Of a DNA stretch of 64,000 nucleotides, positions 1-7,950 are shown piece after piece. The position numbers and the translations under genes are program-made. How positions within the stretch are numbered: position 1 is the stretch's first letter; every line of letters begins with the position of its first letter. A model generated the notes under the pieces. The model was given only the letters and a program-made list of their open reading frames with translations. It was not told the DNA's origin and did not search any database. The stretch is from DATHZQ01 sp963823505 (GTDB taxonomy: Bacteria > Actinomycetota > Acidimicrobiia > Spongiisociales > UBA5794): the NCBI GenBank assembly GCA_963823505.1, contig CAWGLY010000005.1, positions 806,001 to 870,000 on the forward strand. The letters run 5' to 3'.

Positions 1-38
1 CCCTGGGCAATCAGTCCTCGTGGCGATACCGTGGCTGC

Positions 39-815
39 GTGGACCAGATCCACGGACCGGTCGTAGCTGGACGTTTTTACCCTGCGGCTGCCGAGCAGCT
101 GCGTAGCCGTGTCCGCTCGTTGCTGGACTCGGCAGCCGCCGTACCGGTGGAGGGTCGGCTGGTGGGCCTGATCGTCCCTCATGCCGGTCTGCAGTACTCC
201 GGGCCGGTTGCGGCCACTGCGTACCGGCTGATCAGCGGCCGCTCTCCGTGCGGCGTCGTGGCGACAGGCCCATCCCACTATTCGCGGTTCGAAGGAGTTG
301 CTTGCCTCCCGGCCGATGGCTGGCGGACGCCGAGAGGAGTCGTTCCGGTTCGGCGGCCGGCGGCGCACCGGCTGTTGCGCGCCGACCGGGAGCCGTTTGG
401 TCGCGAACACTGCCTGGAGGTGCAGCTGCCCTTTCTCCAGGAGACCCTCACGGCCCCGGCCATCACTCCCCTGCTATTCGGGCATGTTGATCCCGAGCCG
501 GCGAGCCGCCTCGTCGAGACTGTCCTGGACGACGACGACCTCCTCATCGTCAGCTCGGACCTCTCCCACTACCTCAGGCACGAAGCGGCGACTCGACTCG
601 ATCGGGCGACGGCTGATGCGATTCTGCGCCGGGACGTCGCATCCATTGGCGCCGACTCGGCCTGTGGGCGGATCTGCATCCAGGCTGCGCTGTTGATCGC
701 TCGCCGCCGACAATGGCGAGTCGATCTGCTGGACCTGCGGACCTCGGCCGACACCGCAGGGGATCCGTCCCGAGTGGTCGGCTATGGCGCCTTCGCATTC
801 ACCGCCGACGAATGA
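39..815 (+). CDS. amrB: AmmeMemoRadiSam system protein B (MEMO1 family)
   Basis: 258 aa, normal for the MEMO/AmrB family. Conserved pieces are in order: VAGRFYP near residue 9, the metal-ligand-type PHAG (about 48), GPSHY (about 78), the REHCLEVQLPF block (about 127), SSDLSHY and a late Cys in ACGRICIQ. The family is related to extradiol dioxygenases and usually sits beside AmrA and a radical SAM protein; neither is visible here because the window begins just upstream. The start is GTG at 39. The same frame is open back to the window edge, so a longer N-terminus cannot be excluded. The biochemical role in bacteria is not settled. The family call is secure, the function is not. Confidence 0.9.
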   Translation: MDQIHGPVVAGRFYPAAAEQLRSRVRSLLDSAAAVPVEGRLVGLIVPHAGLQYSGPVAATAYRLISGRSPCGVVATGPSHYSRFEGVACLPADGWRTPRGVVPVRRPAAHRLLRADREPFGREHCLEVQLPFLQETLTAPAITPLLFGHVDPEPASRLVETVLDDDDLLIVSSDLSHYLRHEAATRLDRATADAILRRDVASIGADSACGRICIQAALLIARRRQWRVDLLDLRTSADTAGDPSRVVGYGAFAFTADE

Positions 816-975
816 TCCGGCTCCTGCTCGAGATCAGCAGTGAAGACGTCTGTATCGAAGAACCACCGGCTGCTCGCATCAACGAGTCGACGAGGGTCCA
901 GGCGGCGACTCCGGCGACAGCCTCGACCATGCGTCAGATGCTTTGTGTCGAGACACGCCGCAAGTCGGCAACGAA

Positions 976-997
976 CCGCCCTCATCGGTGAGGGCGG
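976..997. terminator. Hairpin between convergent genes
   Basis: Perfect 9-bp stem (CCGCCCTCA / TGAGGGCGG) with a TCGG loop, lying between amrB (+) and the QEGLA protein (-). The position suits a bidirectional terminator. There is no clear T-tract, so this is inferred from symmetry and position. Confidence 0.55.
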
Positions 998-1030
998 GCG
1001 CCGGACGAGGTCGACGAGCAGGACACGAGA

Positions 1031-2302
1031 TCAGAACAACCGCTCGTAATCCGCGCTCATCCGGTCGAGGTCCAGCTGGGCGGTGAACCTGCCCAGGCTC
1101 AGAGTGGATGCAAGCGCTGGGAGATCGTCGAACGGTGGCGGGGTGAACTTCGGACTCTCGACAAGCCCCTCGTCCTGGAGCTGGTGGAGGGTCGCCATAT
1201 CGAGAAGGTCGACCTTCCCGCAGAAGAGCAGCGGGATTCGGTCGGTTCGCCCGAAACGGATGGCCATCCGAACGTACATGAGAGTGAGGACGAGGCCTTT
1301 CCCGTATGCGAGATCCTTGGTGAAAGGGCCACCGTCCGGAAGGCTCCCACGAAACACTCTGCTGGTGGTCACCCAAGAGTCCTCCTCGGACAACCCTTCG
1401 GTGCGGCAGGCCTCGAACACGTCGCGGAACGTGGCGCCGTCGGCGGCGAGCTGGATGGCTTCGATTCGTCGCATGAGCTTGGCGAGTCGCATCGGATGGC
1501 TCCGAAGATTGAGCATCTCTGTCAGCACCGCGAGGCCCTCTTGAGTGACGGTGGTGCGAGGCGCTGCCTTGCCCAGGAACGTGCAGATGGGCTGGGCCAG
1601 CCCGTTCATGGTCGTCGACACGTGAACCCAGCCTTCGTGGGTCTCGAGGAGGGCGATGTCGCGCTGGGAAAAGAAGCGGTCACCTCTCATCTTGATGTAG
1701 CTCGACCCTGCGGCGGCATCCGAAGCGATCGTCTCATCGACGCGCACTTCGACTGCGCCCACCCCGACCGACTCGTCGAGTCGACCCCGGAGCATCGAGG
1801 CCGCCTCGTCCCCAGGGATGTTCCGGTCATCTTCCATGGACATGATGCCCATGGCATTGACCTCGAGCGTTTCACGCATGGTCTTTGCCAAGTCTGCGAC
1901 GGAGGGCCCGCCCGCATGGAACGCATCGGAGGGCGCGCCATACAAGAGTCGTGCGATGCTCGAGAAACGTGCTGTTCCCCGAGCTTCAATCATGTCGACG
2001 GTCAGGCGGAACTGCTCGCACATGAACCTCATGAGCGTGCCGGCTGGAGACAGCGGCCCGAGACGGCTGGTGATCTCGGCCTCGATCGCTCTGAGCTCAT
2101 CCCTCGTGGCATCGGGGTCGAGCTTGATCGGCCTGATCTCGTAGTACGACCTGTCGACCGCCGGCTGCTCCCGGAAGCCGGAGGCGAAGAAAGCATCCTT
2201 GACGGCTGCATCCCAGTTGATCGCGCTCAACACCTTGATAGGCCGTTGAGCGCGGACGACGCGATCGGACAGTTCCTTGATCGCCTCTTGGTACGAGTCC
2301 AC
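1031..2302 (-). CDS. QEGLA-motif DUF1704 (TIGR02421-like) metallopeptidase-like protein
   Basis: 423 aa from a GTG start preceded by AAGGAGG with a 5-nt spacer. The frame stays open another 83 codons upstream, but that part is compositionally poor and lacks a comparable ribosome site. The protein shows HEGWVH (H222, E223, H227) and the name-giving TQEGLA about 35 residues later. In this family (DUF1704, once called flavohemoglobin expression-modulating QEGLA protein; relatives of eukaryotic MATCAP tyrosine carboxypeptidases) an HExxxH motif and a distal Glu bind zinc. Peptidase chemistry is therefore plausible, but the bacterial substrate is unknown. No signal peptide or membrane segment is evident. 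It converges on amrB. Confidence 0.88.
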   Translation of the reverse strand: MDSYQEAIKELSDRVVRAQRPIKVLSAINWDAAVKDAFFASGFREQPAVDRSYYEIRPIKLDPDATRDELRAIEAEITSRLGPLSPAGTLMRFMCEQFRLTVDMIEARGTARFSSIARLLYGAPSDAFHAGGPSVADLAKTMRETLEVNAMGIMSMEDDRNIPGDEAASMLRGRLDESVGVGAVEVRVDETIASDAAAGSSYIKMRGDRFFSQRDIALLETHEGWVHVSTTMNGLAQPICTFLGKAAPRTTVTQEGLAVLTEMLNLRSHPMRLAKLMRRIEAIQLAADGATFRDVFEACRTEGLSEEDSWVTTSRVFRGSLPDGGPFTKDLAYGKGLVLTLMYVRMAIRFGRTDRIPLLFCGKVDLLDMATLHQLQDEGLVESPKFTPPPFDDLPALASTLSLGRFTAQLDLDRMSADYERLF

Positions 2303-2807
2303 CTGGGCCTCCTTGTTCCGGCGAGCCGGGATGGTAACAACTGCCAATGAGCGGCGCTGCTCGGTGGTGGGTCGCATTCGACGTGTGCAGACCGTCAGCA
2401 GGACAGTGTCGCGTTCCGCGACGATACACCGGCGTGCGATCGGAGCACGAAGAACAGGGCAAATACGCGCGAGGCGATCGCAGCGGCGGCCGTGACGTCG
2501 GTGAAGACCACGATCATGATCGCTGGGACGAGCAGGAACGGGAACGTGCATTTCCTCGGCACGGTTCGGTGGCGGCTCTCACCGGCCGGCGGGACGCCAT
2601 CATGAGCCAGGCTGTTCTTCCTCACAATTGCGGTGCTCGTCGCGACCCTCGTCATGTATCTGCTCGGCGTCGTGAAGGGCTCCTCGCGACTCGCTCGGGG
2701 TGTTCACGTACGGGGCAATGGCTGGTCCAATCGGGTGGCGCTACTGAGCGCAACGGAGGGCACCGGCACACCGCCGGGCGGCAGTCCCCGCTGCAAGGAG
2801 GATCAGC
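2303..2807. other. 505-base stretch without a supported gene
   Basis: Several short ORFs cross here on both strands. Two can encode a single hydrophobic helix: a minus-strand frame around 2395-2655 and a plus-strand frame around 2606-2700 reading LFFLTIAVLVATLVMYLLG after a stop. Neither has a convincing ribosome site. I see no RNA gene or repeat. It probably contains the promoter of the minus-strand QEGLA gene. Confidence 0.4.
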
Positions 2808-3359
2808 CTATGCGTCATCTGTGGGCCGCACGGGGAGCGCGACCGTCGCCTGCCGCTTGTCGAGCCACCGCGTGAGGGGTGCAGGCAACTCGGCGCGCCG
2901 GTCTCCCCAGTCGTAGACAACCGCGGTTCCGGCGATGACGTCGTGCAGCGCACGGCGCTCCCGCCCAATGAGGATCCCCACGAAACCGAGACCGAGCACG
3001 ATGAAGCTCAACGGGAACGCCAGCACCCTGACAAAAGCACGGCGAGACGCGAGGGGGGAACCGTCGCGGTTCACCACGCGCAACCCAACCACGGCCTTCG
3101 CGGGTGTCCTACCGGCGAGGGACAGCGACGTGGTGAAGTAGATGAACGCCCACACCGACAACGCGACCACCCAGGCGAACCCTCGGCCCTGATCGAGGTG
3201 AAAGTCGCTCCGCGTGATGACCGCGAGAACCAACGACAGCGCACCGAGGCCGAGCCCGAAACTCGTGACGATGATGAACGAATCAAGGAGGAATGCGGCA
3301 AAGCGAGTCACCGCTCCGGCGTAGTGTCCCGTCACGAGCTCCCGGTTGCGGCCGGTCAC
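2808..3359 (-). CDS. RDD family membrane protein
   Basis: 183 aa. The RDD signature is visible: AGAVTRFAAFLLDSFII near residues 14-30, then GRTPAKAVVGLRVV (about 83-96), with three hydrophobic segments (about 20-45, 65-85, 108-128) and a soluble basic tail. RDD proteins are small integral membrane proteins of mostly unknown function, some implicated in transport. Its ATG overlaps the stop of the nonapeptide-repeat gene by 4 nt, so the two are translationally coupled and likely act together. In related actinobacterial proteins I recall the same kind of repeat near RDD domains, which supports a functional pairing. Confidence 0.88.
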   Translation of the reverse strand: MTGRNRELVTGHYAGAVTRFAAFLLDSFIIVTSFGLGLGALSLVLAVITRSDFHLDQGRGFAWVVALSVWAFIYFTTSLSLAGRTPAKAVVGLRVVNRDGSPLASRRAFVRVLAFPLSFIVLGLGFVGILIGRERRALHDVIAGTAVVYDWGDRRAELPAPLTRWLDKRQATVALPVRPTDDA

Positions 3360-4255
3360 GTCGCCCGCTCCTCGTCGCGGTCCTCGACCGCCAGTTCGCT
3401 GGGCCCAACCGGCATCTGGTCCGGGTGCCGGCCGATGAGGCGATTCACCGTGCGGGACAGCACGACATCGAGACCAACCCCTTGGCGCCGCGCCAGGTCG
3501 AGGGCTGAGCCCGCAACCTCGCCGGTGCCGCGGGTGAACACATTGCCCACCTCGACGCGTTGCATGAGCGCATCGAGGTCGACGCGTTGCATGAGCGCAT
3601 CGACGTCCACCCTCGCCAAGAGCGCATCGACATCTGCTCGCGCCATGAGTGCGTCGACGTCGACCCGATCGAGAAGCGCGTTCACATCGACTCGATCGAG
3701 CAATGCCGAGACCTCGACCCGGTCGAGCATCGCGTTGACGTCGACGCGCCCAAGCAGCTGGTCGATGTCCACTTGCTCCATGAGGGCGTTGACGTCGAGC
3801 TTCTCCACGATCGTCGCCGGATCGATGGACTCAGCGACGACGGGGACGACGACGGCGATGACCTGAGACAGTCGCTCTTCCGCACGACGCCCTGCGAGCC
3901 TCCAGTCGACGCCGCCGTCCTCGGCCACCGCGGCAAGCACACCGGACGCCACGTCAGACAACACGCGCCCCGCCGGGCTTGCTGCGAACAACCGCGTCAT
4001 GTGCCCCGACGCTCTGGCAAGAACCCGGACTCCCGAGACACCGACCGATGTGACCGCCTCGGCGGTGCGCCCCATGAAGCCCGTTGGCCCGGCGTGGCCG
4101 GGCGACGCACCCTGGTCGGTTTCCCCGGAGTCGTCGAGCCGCTCTGGCGGAATCTCGATCACTCGGATCTCGGCCGAGGTGTCGGGCGGACGTTCGGCGT
4201 GAAACACGTCGTGAACGATCTCGACATCCACGTCCGCGGGCTCCTCGCCCTCCAT
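3356..4255 (-). CDS. Nonapeptide-repeat protein coupled to the RDD gene
   Basis: 299 aa with three parts. The N-terminus is acidic and probably disordered (1-55). A middle helix-prone region spans about 60-130. Residues about 150-240 hold roughly ten tandem 9-residue units of consensus RVDVDALLx (examples RVDVNALLD, RVDVDALMQ), followed by a basic tail. The underlying DNA is a run of diverged 27-bp repeats. A 9-residue period with one acidic and two Leu/Met positions could form a short solenoid or an amphipathic surface against the membrane. The stop overlaps the RDD gene. Such repeats occur in other actinobacterial RDD neighbourhoods, but I know of no established function. Confidence 0.85.
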   Translation of the reverse strand: MEGEEPADVDVEIVHDVFHAERPPDTSAEIRVIEIPPERLDDSGETDQGASPGHAGPTGFMGRTAEAVTSVGVSGVRVLARASGHMTRLFAASPAGRVLSDVASGVLAAVAEDGGVDWRLAGRRAEERLSQVIAVVVPVVAESIDPATIVEKLDVNALMEQVDIDQLLGRVDVNAMLDRVEVSALLDRVDVNALLDRVDVDALMARADVDALLARVDVDALMQRVDLDALMQRVEVGNVFTRGTGEVAGSALDLARRQGVGLDVVLSRTVNRLIGRHPDQMPVGPSELAVEDRDEERAT

Positions 4256-4357
4256 GCTTCTCCCTATTTCGCTGTGGGCCAGGAACCACGAGTTCGACGC
4301 TCGCGGCGGCTGCGGTACCTGTTCCCACGAGAGCCTACCGTCGCGCCGCGACGGTCG

Positions 4358-5233
4358 TCACGACCCGAGGGCGCCGCGGTCATTGAGGATCTTGGTGAGG
4401 ACGGCGCCCCCCAAGATGATCTGTGCCTCGTAGTAGACCCACAGGAGGAACGCCACGATGCTCCCCGCGGCCCCCGAGACGGATGACGTGGCAAACCTGG
4501 AGATGTACCACCCGATGAGCGTAGTTCCGAGTGCCACGAGGGCCGCAGTGATTGCGCCCCCGGCGAGCGCATGCCGCCAGGACACTTCTGCGTACGGCAG
4601 CACTTTGTACAGGAGAGCAATAGTCCCAACTCCCAAGGCCCAGGAGCTCGCCGTCGTGATCGCGCCTGCGAGTGATTCGAACAGCTCGATGTCACCCGGC
4701 ACGATGCGCTCGGCAAAACCAACAATGGCTTGGACGACGAAACTGCTGATGAAGAGCAGGGCGGTCAGCAACGCCACCGCCGCCGACAGCAGGCGGCGCC
4801 GGATACTGGATCTGAGCCCAACCCTCACTGGCGCCTCCCAGATCACGTTGAGGGCGTCTTGCAGAGCGAGGAAAACGATCGAGGCTGCAACGACCGCACT
4901 CACGGCTCCGATCAAGCCCAGGCCCGAACTGGATCGGGTGACCCGGTCGACGATGTCGGTCGCCAGTTCCTGGGCGTCGATGCTGGGGATGCCATCGATC
5001 ACTCCGCGAAGGACTGCGACGGCCTCGTCGACGGGGATCAGCCTCCCGACGAGGGCGGCTGCAAGAACGAGCAGCGGCACGATCGCAAATAGCGCGTAGT
5101 AGGAGAGGCCGGCCCCGAGGCGAATGGCCCGCATGCTGCGCCAATGGCGATACGCGTCGCCCAGGATGTCCGCGGCGAGCCTTGCAGAGCCGCGGAGACT
5201 CAGCCGGGCCGGGAGAGGGGCCTCATCGGGCAT
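4358..5233 (-). CDS. YihY/virulence factor BrkB family membrane protein
   Basis: 291 aa with about six membrane segments. Family hallmarks are the early GAGLSYYALFAIVPLLVL segment (about 40-57), the middle FLALQDALNVIWE stretch (about 124-136) and the terminal FLLWVYYEAQIILGGAVLT (about 262-280). The family was once called ribonuclease BN; that assignment was an error, and these are now regarded as membrane proteins of unclear, possibly transport, function. It lies 102 bases upstream of the repeat/RDD pair on the same strand, so common transcription is possible but not shown. Confidence 0.92.
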   Translation of the reverse strand: MPDEAPLPARLSLRGSARLAADILGDAYRHWRSMRAIRLGAGLSYYALFAIVPLLVLAAALVGRLIPVDEAVAVLRGVIDGIPSIDAQELATDIVDRVTRSSSGLGLIGAVSAVVAASIVFLALQDALNVIWEAPVRVGLRSSIRRRLLSAAVALLTALLFISSFVVQAIVGFAERIVPGDIELFESLAGAITTASSWALGVGTIALLYKVLPYAEVSWRHALAGGAITAALVALGTTLIGWYISRFATSSVSGAAGSIVAFLLWVYYEAQIILGGAVLTKILNDRGALGS

Positions 5234-5343
5234 TGCGGTGGTCCTCGTGTCGCTGGACGTCGCAGCAGCCTACGGTTGGCCCTCTCGCCGCACCAGCTGC
5301 CGCGCCGCACAGCCCGGTGAGCCGCACCCGTCTGGACCGGGAG

Positions 5344-5760
5344 CTACGACTCTGCCGAGTACGTAGCGAGCGTTGCGCCCGCTTCGTCGATCAGCTCGAG
5401 CGAGCTGCCGGAAATCGAGAACTCCTGGGCGCCGGCGAGCACCTCGAAAATCGCCGTCTCCTGGGTCATCACCGGCCCTTCGCACGCCCGCAGCGTCGCA
5501 GCCACGGGTTGTGCGATGGTGAGCGCCGATCCATCCACCTCATACGACGTCGTGAATTCGTTGCAGCCGGTGTTACCGCTGAGCGTTCCGCCGGCGTCGA
5601 AGGTCAGCGTTGCGATGGCCGTTGGCACGGCGGGCGTTCCACCGACCTCGGTCAGCGTCCAGGTCTGGTCAGAAAGGCCCACACTGTCACCTCCACACGC
5701 GACAACGGCCAGGACGAGGGCCCCGACGCTCAGCGCCCAGCGGCTGGTCAAACGGTTCAC
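5344..5760 (-). CDS. META-domain (HslJ-like) lipoprotein
   Basis: 138 aa. A basic N-terminus and hydrophobic stretch end in LAVVAC, a lipobox with the lipidated Cys at about 22. The rest is one META domain: SDQTWTLTEVGG, LTFDAGGTLSGNTGCNEFTTSYEVDG and an LRACEG block. META/HslJ proteins are small cell-envelope proteins, in E. coli linked to heat-shock and novobiocin resistance. Membrane anchoring outside the cytoplasm follows from the lipobox. It stands alone on the minus strand with 199 bases to the next gene. Confidence 0.88.
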   Translation of the reverse strand: MNRLTSRWALSVGALVLAVVACGGDSVGLSDQTWTLTEVGGTPAVPTAIATLTFDAGGTLSGNTGCNEFTTSYEVDGSALTIAQPVAATLRACEGPVMTQETAIFEVLAGAQEFSISGSSLELIDEAGATLATYSAES

Positions 5761-5959
5761 GTCGGTCCTCCATTTTCGGCTGGTCCGGCGGGGTACTTAC
5801 TCCGGGGCGGCCCGTCGGATGCACGCCTGCGGTAGCGCTCGACCCGCCGGTCTGCGCATCGGGCGCGGCACATGCTCCCACAAGATCGCCTCGGTCGCGG
5901 CCACGGGAAGCTCAATGCGTCCCGTTGTCGCGGACCGATGTCGCCGTATCGCCCATGAT

Positions 5960-6448
5960 TCACGGGTAGATGGGATCGTTGATCTGGCGCCACCGCAGTG
6001 AGGCTGCGAACCAGCCGATCGCCACCATTGCAATTCCCGGGATCAGTTGCAGAGCCGGAACCGCTGCCAGCGTGCCGATGAGGAGATTGAGTCCCGTGGT
6101 CATCGTCGCCACGATCCCGATACCCAGGGGGAAGAGCAGCACGCCGAGTGTGATTCCCCTTGACCGTGCCTTGCGATTGACGCCGAGATCCACCGGGTGG
6201 CCACGGCGATGTGCCAGCCATCCGATCGGTATCCCAACGGTCGCGAGCCCACCACCCAGGGTGCCGAAGAGGCCGCGTGACGGCACCGCGACCAGCAGTA
6301 CCGAGAAGGCGACGCCCGCCAGCAGCATCGTGACGATTGCCGCTCGGAGGAAGTCCCTCCCGCTGCGATGCCAAGCCTTCATGACCCGCAATGTCGATTT
6401 GTCGAGCCGCGAAGCCGACGGTGCCAGGGTGTATGTCTGGATGTTCAT
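5960..6448 (-). CDS. Small integral membrane protein, last gene of ECF-sigma operon
   Basis: 162 aa, not assigned to a named family. Hydrophobic segments lie at about 35-55, 60-77, 95-115 and 122-145, so four membrane helices are likely; no catalytic motif is apparent. The ATG at 6448 overlaps the upstream stop as ATGA, which decides this start over longer in-frame options. Coupling to a sigma factor and its probable partner suggests a role in membrane sensing or as a co-expressed target, but that is inference from position only. Confidence 0.72.
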   Translation of the reverse strand: MNIQTYTLAPSASRLDKSTLRVMKAWHRSGRDFLRAAIVTMLLAGVAFSVLLVAVPSRGLFGTLGGGLATVGIPIGWLAHRRGHPVDLGVNRKARSRGITLGVLLFPLGIGIVATMTTGLNLLIGTLAAVPALQLIPGIAMVAIGWFAASLRWRQINDPIYP

Positions 6449-7080
6449 GATGTCTGCCTTGCATATGTGATGGTGCCGGATGTTCCGTCTTCGTCGGAGG
6501 TCAACTCGCCGCCGCTGTCGAGGAAGACCTGCGGGACAGGGATGACGGTGAAGGTGACACTGAGCGTGTCGCCGGGCGGCCGCTCGGATTCGTACTGGAC
6601 CCAAAACGATGCCGTCGCCATTACGTCCGACGATCGACCGACCGTCGCCGAAGGTTGATTCACCACGGAGGAGGTGGACTCGCCGATCCCACCGGCAAAC
6701 TCAACCCGGACGTCGCCGACCTCGATGATCACTTCCGGCTCGGGCCGGTCCGCCGCCGTCTCGGTGGCGATGACCCTCACAAACCCGACTCCGTCCGCCC
6801 ATACCGACTCGGTGAGGCGAAACTCGATGCCGTCGATTGCGCCGATAGTGTCGAGGGCGACTATCTGGGCTTCGCGGCTCATGAGGACCTCGTCCAAGCT
6901 GCGTTGACGATCCGAAACCGAAGCGGCCGAGAGAGCCGCGTAGCCGACGACTGCAACAGCCACGATCGCGGCAACCGCTGCAATGGCGCGGTAGCGGAAC
7001 AACCGCACCGCTCCGAGGACTATCTCCTCGGGCGGCGACTCCAGTGGTTGGCGCTCGAGAGCTTCAATAGGGCTACTCAT
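6445..7080 (-). CDS. Single-pass membrane protein following ECF sigma (possible anti-sigma partner)
   Basis: 211 aa from the ATG at 7080, which overlaps the sigma stop as ATGA; an ATG 12 bases earlier is in frame but less well placed. The cytoplasmic N-terminus is about 30 residues, one transmembrane helix runs about 34-58, and the remaining roughly 150 residues are extracytoplasmic and beta-rich. Anti-sigma factors often have this topology and gene order, yet the cytoplasmic part is very short and lacks a zinc HxxxCxxC motif. I therefore call it only a candidate partner. It shows no recognised domain. Confidence 0.72.
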   Translation of the reverse strand: MSSPIEALERQPLESPPEEIVLGAVRLFRYRAIAAVAAIVAVAVVGYAALSAASVSDRQRSLDEVLMSREAQIVALDTIGAIDGIEFRLTESVWADGVGFVRVIATETAADRPEPEVIIEVGDVRVEFAGGIGESTSSVVNQPSATVGRSSDVMATASFWVQYESERPPGDTLSVTFTVIPVPQVFLDSGGELTSDEDGTSGTITYARQTS

Positions 7081-7553
7081 GATGTGCTCCACACTTCTCT
7101 GAATGCCGATCCGGCTCGCGACACCCGCTGCCGAACTGCGGCGTCGGTGATCCCCAGCACGACGGCGATTTCTTTGGTTGGTAGATCGATGATGTGGCGC
7201 AACACCAGAACCTCTCTGTCCTCGCTATCGAGCCGGGCAAGCACGTCGAGGACATCGAGAGCTGCCGAGTCTTCCGGCCCCGCCGGGTCGACGCCCGCAA
7301 GGTCGACGTCGCCACGGTGGCCTTGTCGCAACCACTCCCGGAACACGTTCCGTGCGATGCCGATGAGCCACGTCTTGACTGTCGAATCGCCCCTGAATCG
7401 CTCGATGCCGCGCAACGCTCTGAGGAACGTCGTTTGCGCCAGGTCGGCAGCGTCATCTCGTTGCACTCCCAGGCGAAGGAAGTACGTGAAGACGGCACGC
7501 TCGTGCTGCCGGAATGACTCTGTGAGTGTGTCGGTGTTTTCCACATCACTCAA
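7077..7553 (-). CDS. ECF-type RNA polymerase sigma factor
   Basis: 158 aa. Sigma region 2 spans about 12-75 (AVFTYFLRLGVQRDDAADLAQTTFLRA, then FRGDSTVKTWLIGIARN), and region 4 about 103-155 with DLPTKEIAVVLGITDAAVRQRVSRA as its helix-turn-helix. No region 3 is present, as expected for the ECF class. The first in-frame start is TTG at 7553 without a clear ribosome site; GTG at 7544 is an alternative. It heads a tightly overlapping three-gene operon with two membrane proteins, so it probably directs transcription of that operon in response to an envelope signal. Confidence 0.93.
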   Translation of the reverse strand: MSDVENTDTLTESFRQHERAVFTYFLRLGVQRDDAADLAQTTFLRALRGIERFRGDSTVKTWLIGIARNVFREWLRQGHRGDVDLAGVDPAGPEDSAALDVLDVLARLDSEDREVLVLRHIIDLPTKEIAVVLGITDAAVRQRVSRAGSAFREVWSTS

Positions 7554-7950
7554 TTAGTGGCGGCCCGGCGGCTGATTGTGACAGAGAATCTCGTAGAACC
7601 TTCGAAATGCGTCCTGCTCTCCGAGCGGGCTGCGCTCGCCAAGCGACCGATGTGGGCTGCCGGATCGTCGACCCGACAGGATTGGGACGGTGCGCCGCTT
7701 CGACGACCTTGTCGCTTGCAGCCACCGTCCGCTCGGGGGTGAACGTCGACCGAGTCCCCCGCGCAGCACTCACATGCTCCCCCGCCGTTTCCGTCTAGGC
7801 CGTGCCAACGTGTACCATGCGTTGCGTCGGCGCTTCAATCGCCGATTCACTGCCACTCGCGGCGCCTCCGACCTAGCACCCGGTCTCACCCCTCTGGACG
7901 AGTGACTGCACCGCTCGCCGCCACGGCGGGCCCCATCCCTGGAGGATGCC
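7554..7950. other. 397-base divergent intergenic region
   Basis: It separates the sigma operon (-) from the carbohydrate cluster (+) and should hold promoters for both. No ORF here has family resemblance or a ribosome site, and I found no tRNA or strong hairpin. The only clear signal is GGAGG at 7941-7945 in front of the TTG start of the next gene. Confidence 0.5.

Noticed and set aside
1184..2350. 388-codon plus-strand ORF
   Set aside because: Antisense to the QEGLA gene, which has motifs and AAGGAGG.
3540..3800. CRISPR-like 27-bp repeats
   Set aside because: They are in-frame coding repeats (nonapeptide) with no unique spacers.
4458..5099. 213-aa plus ORF
   Set aside because: Antisense of the YihY/BrkB gene, Ala/Thr/Ser-rich, no motif.
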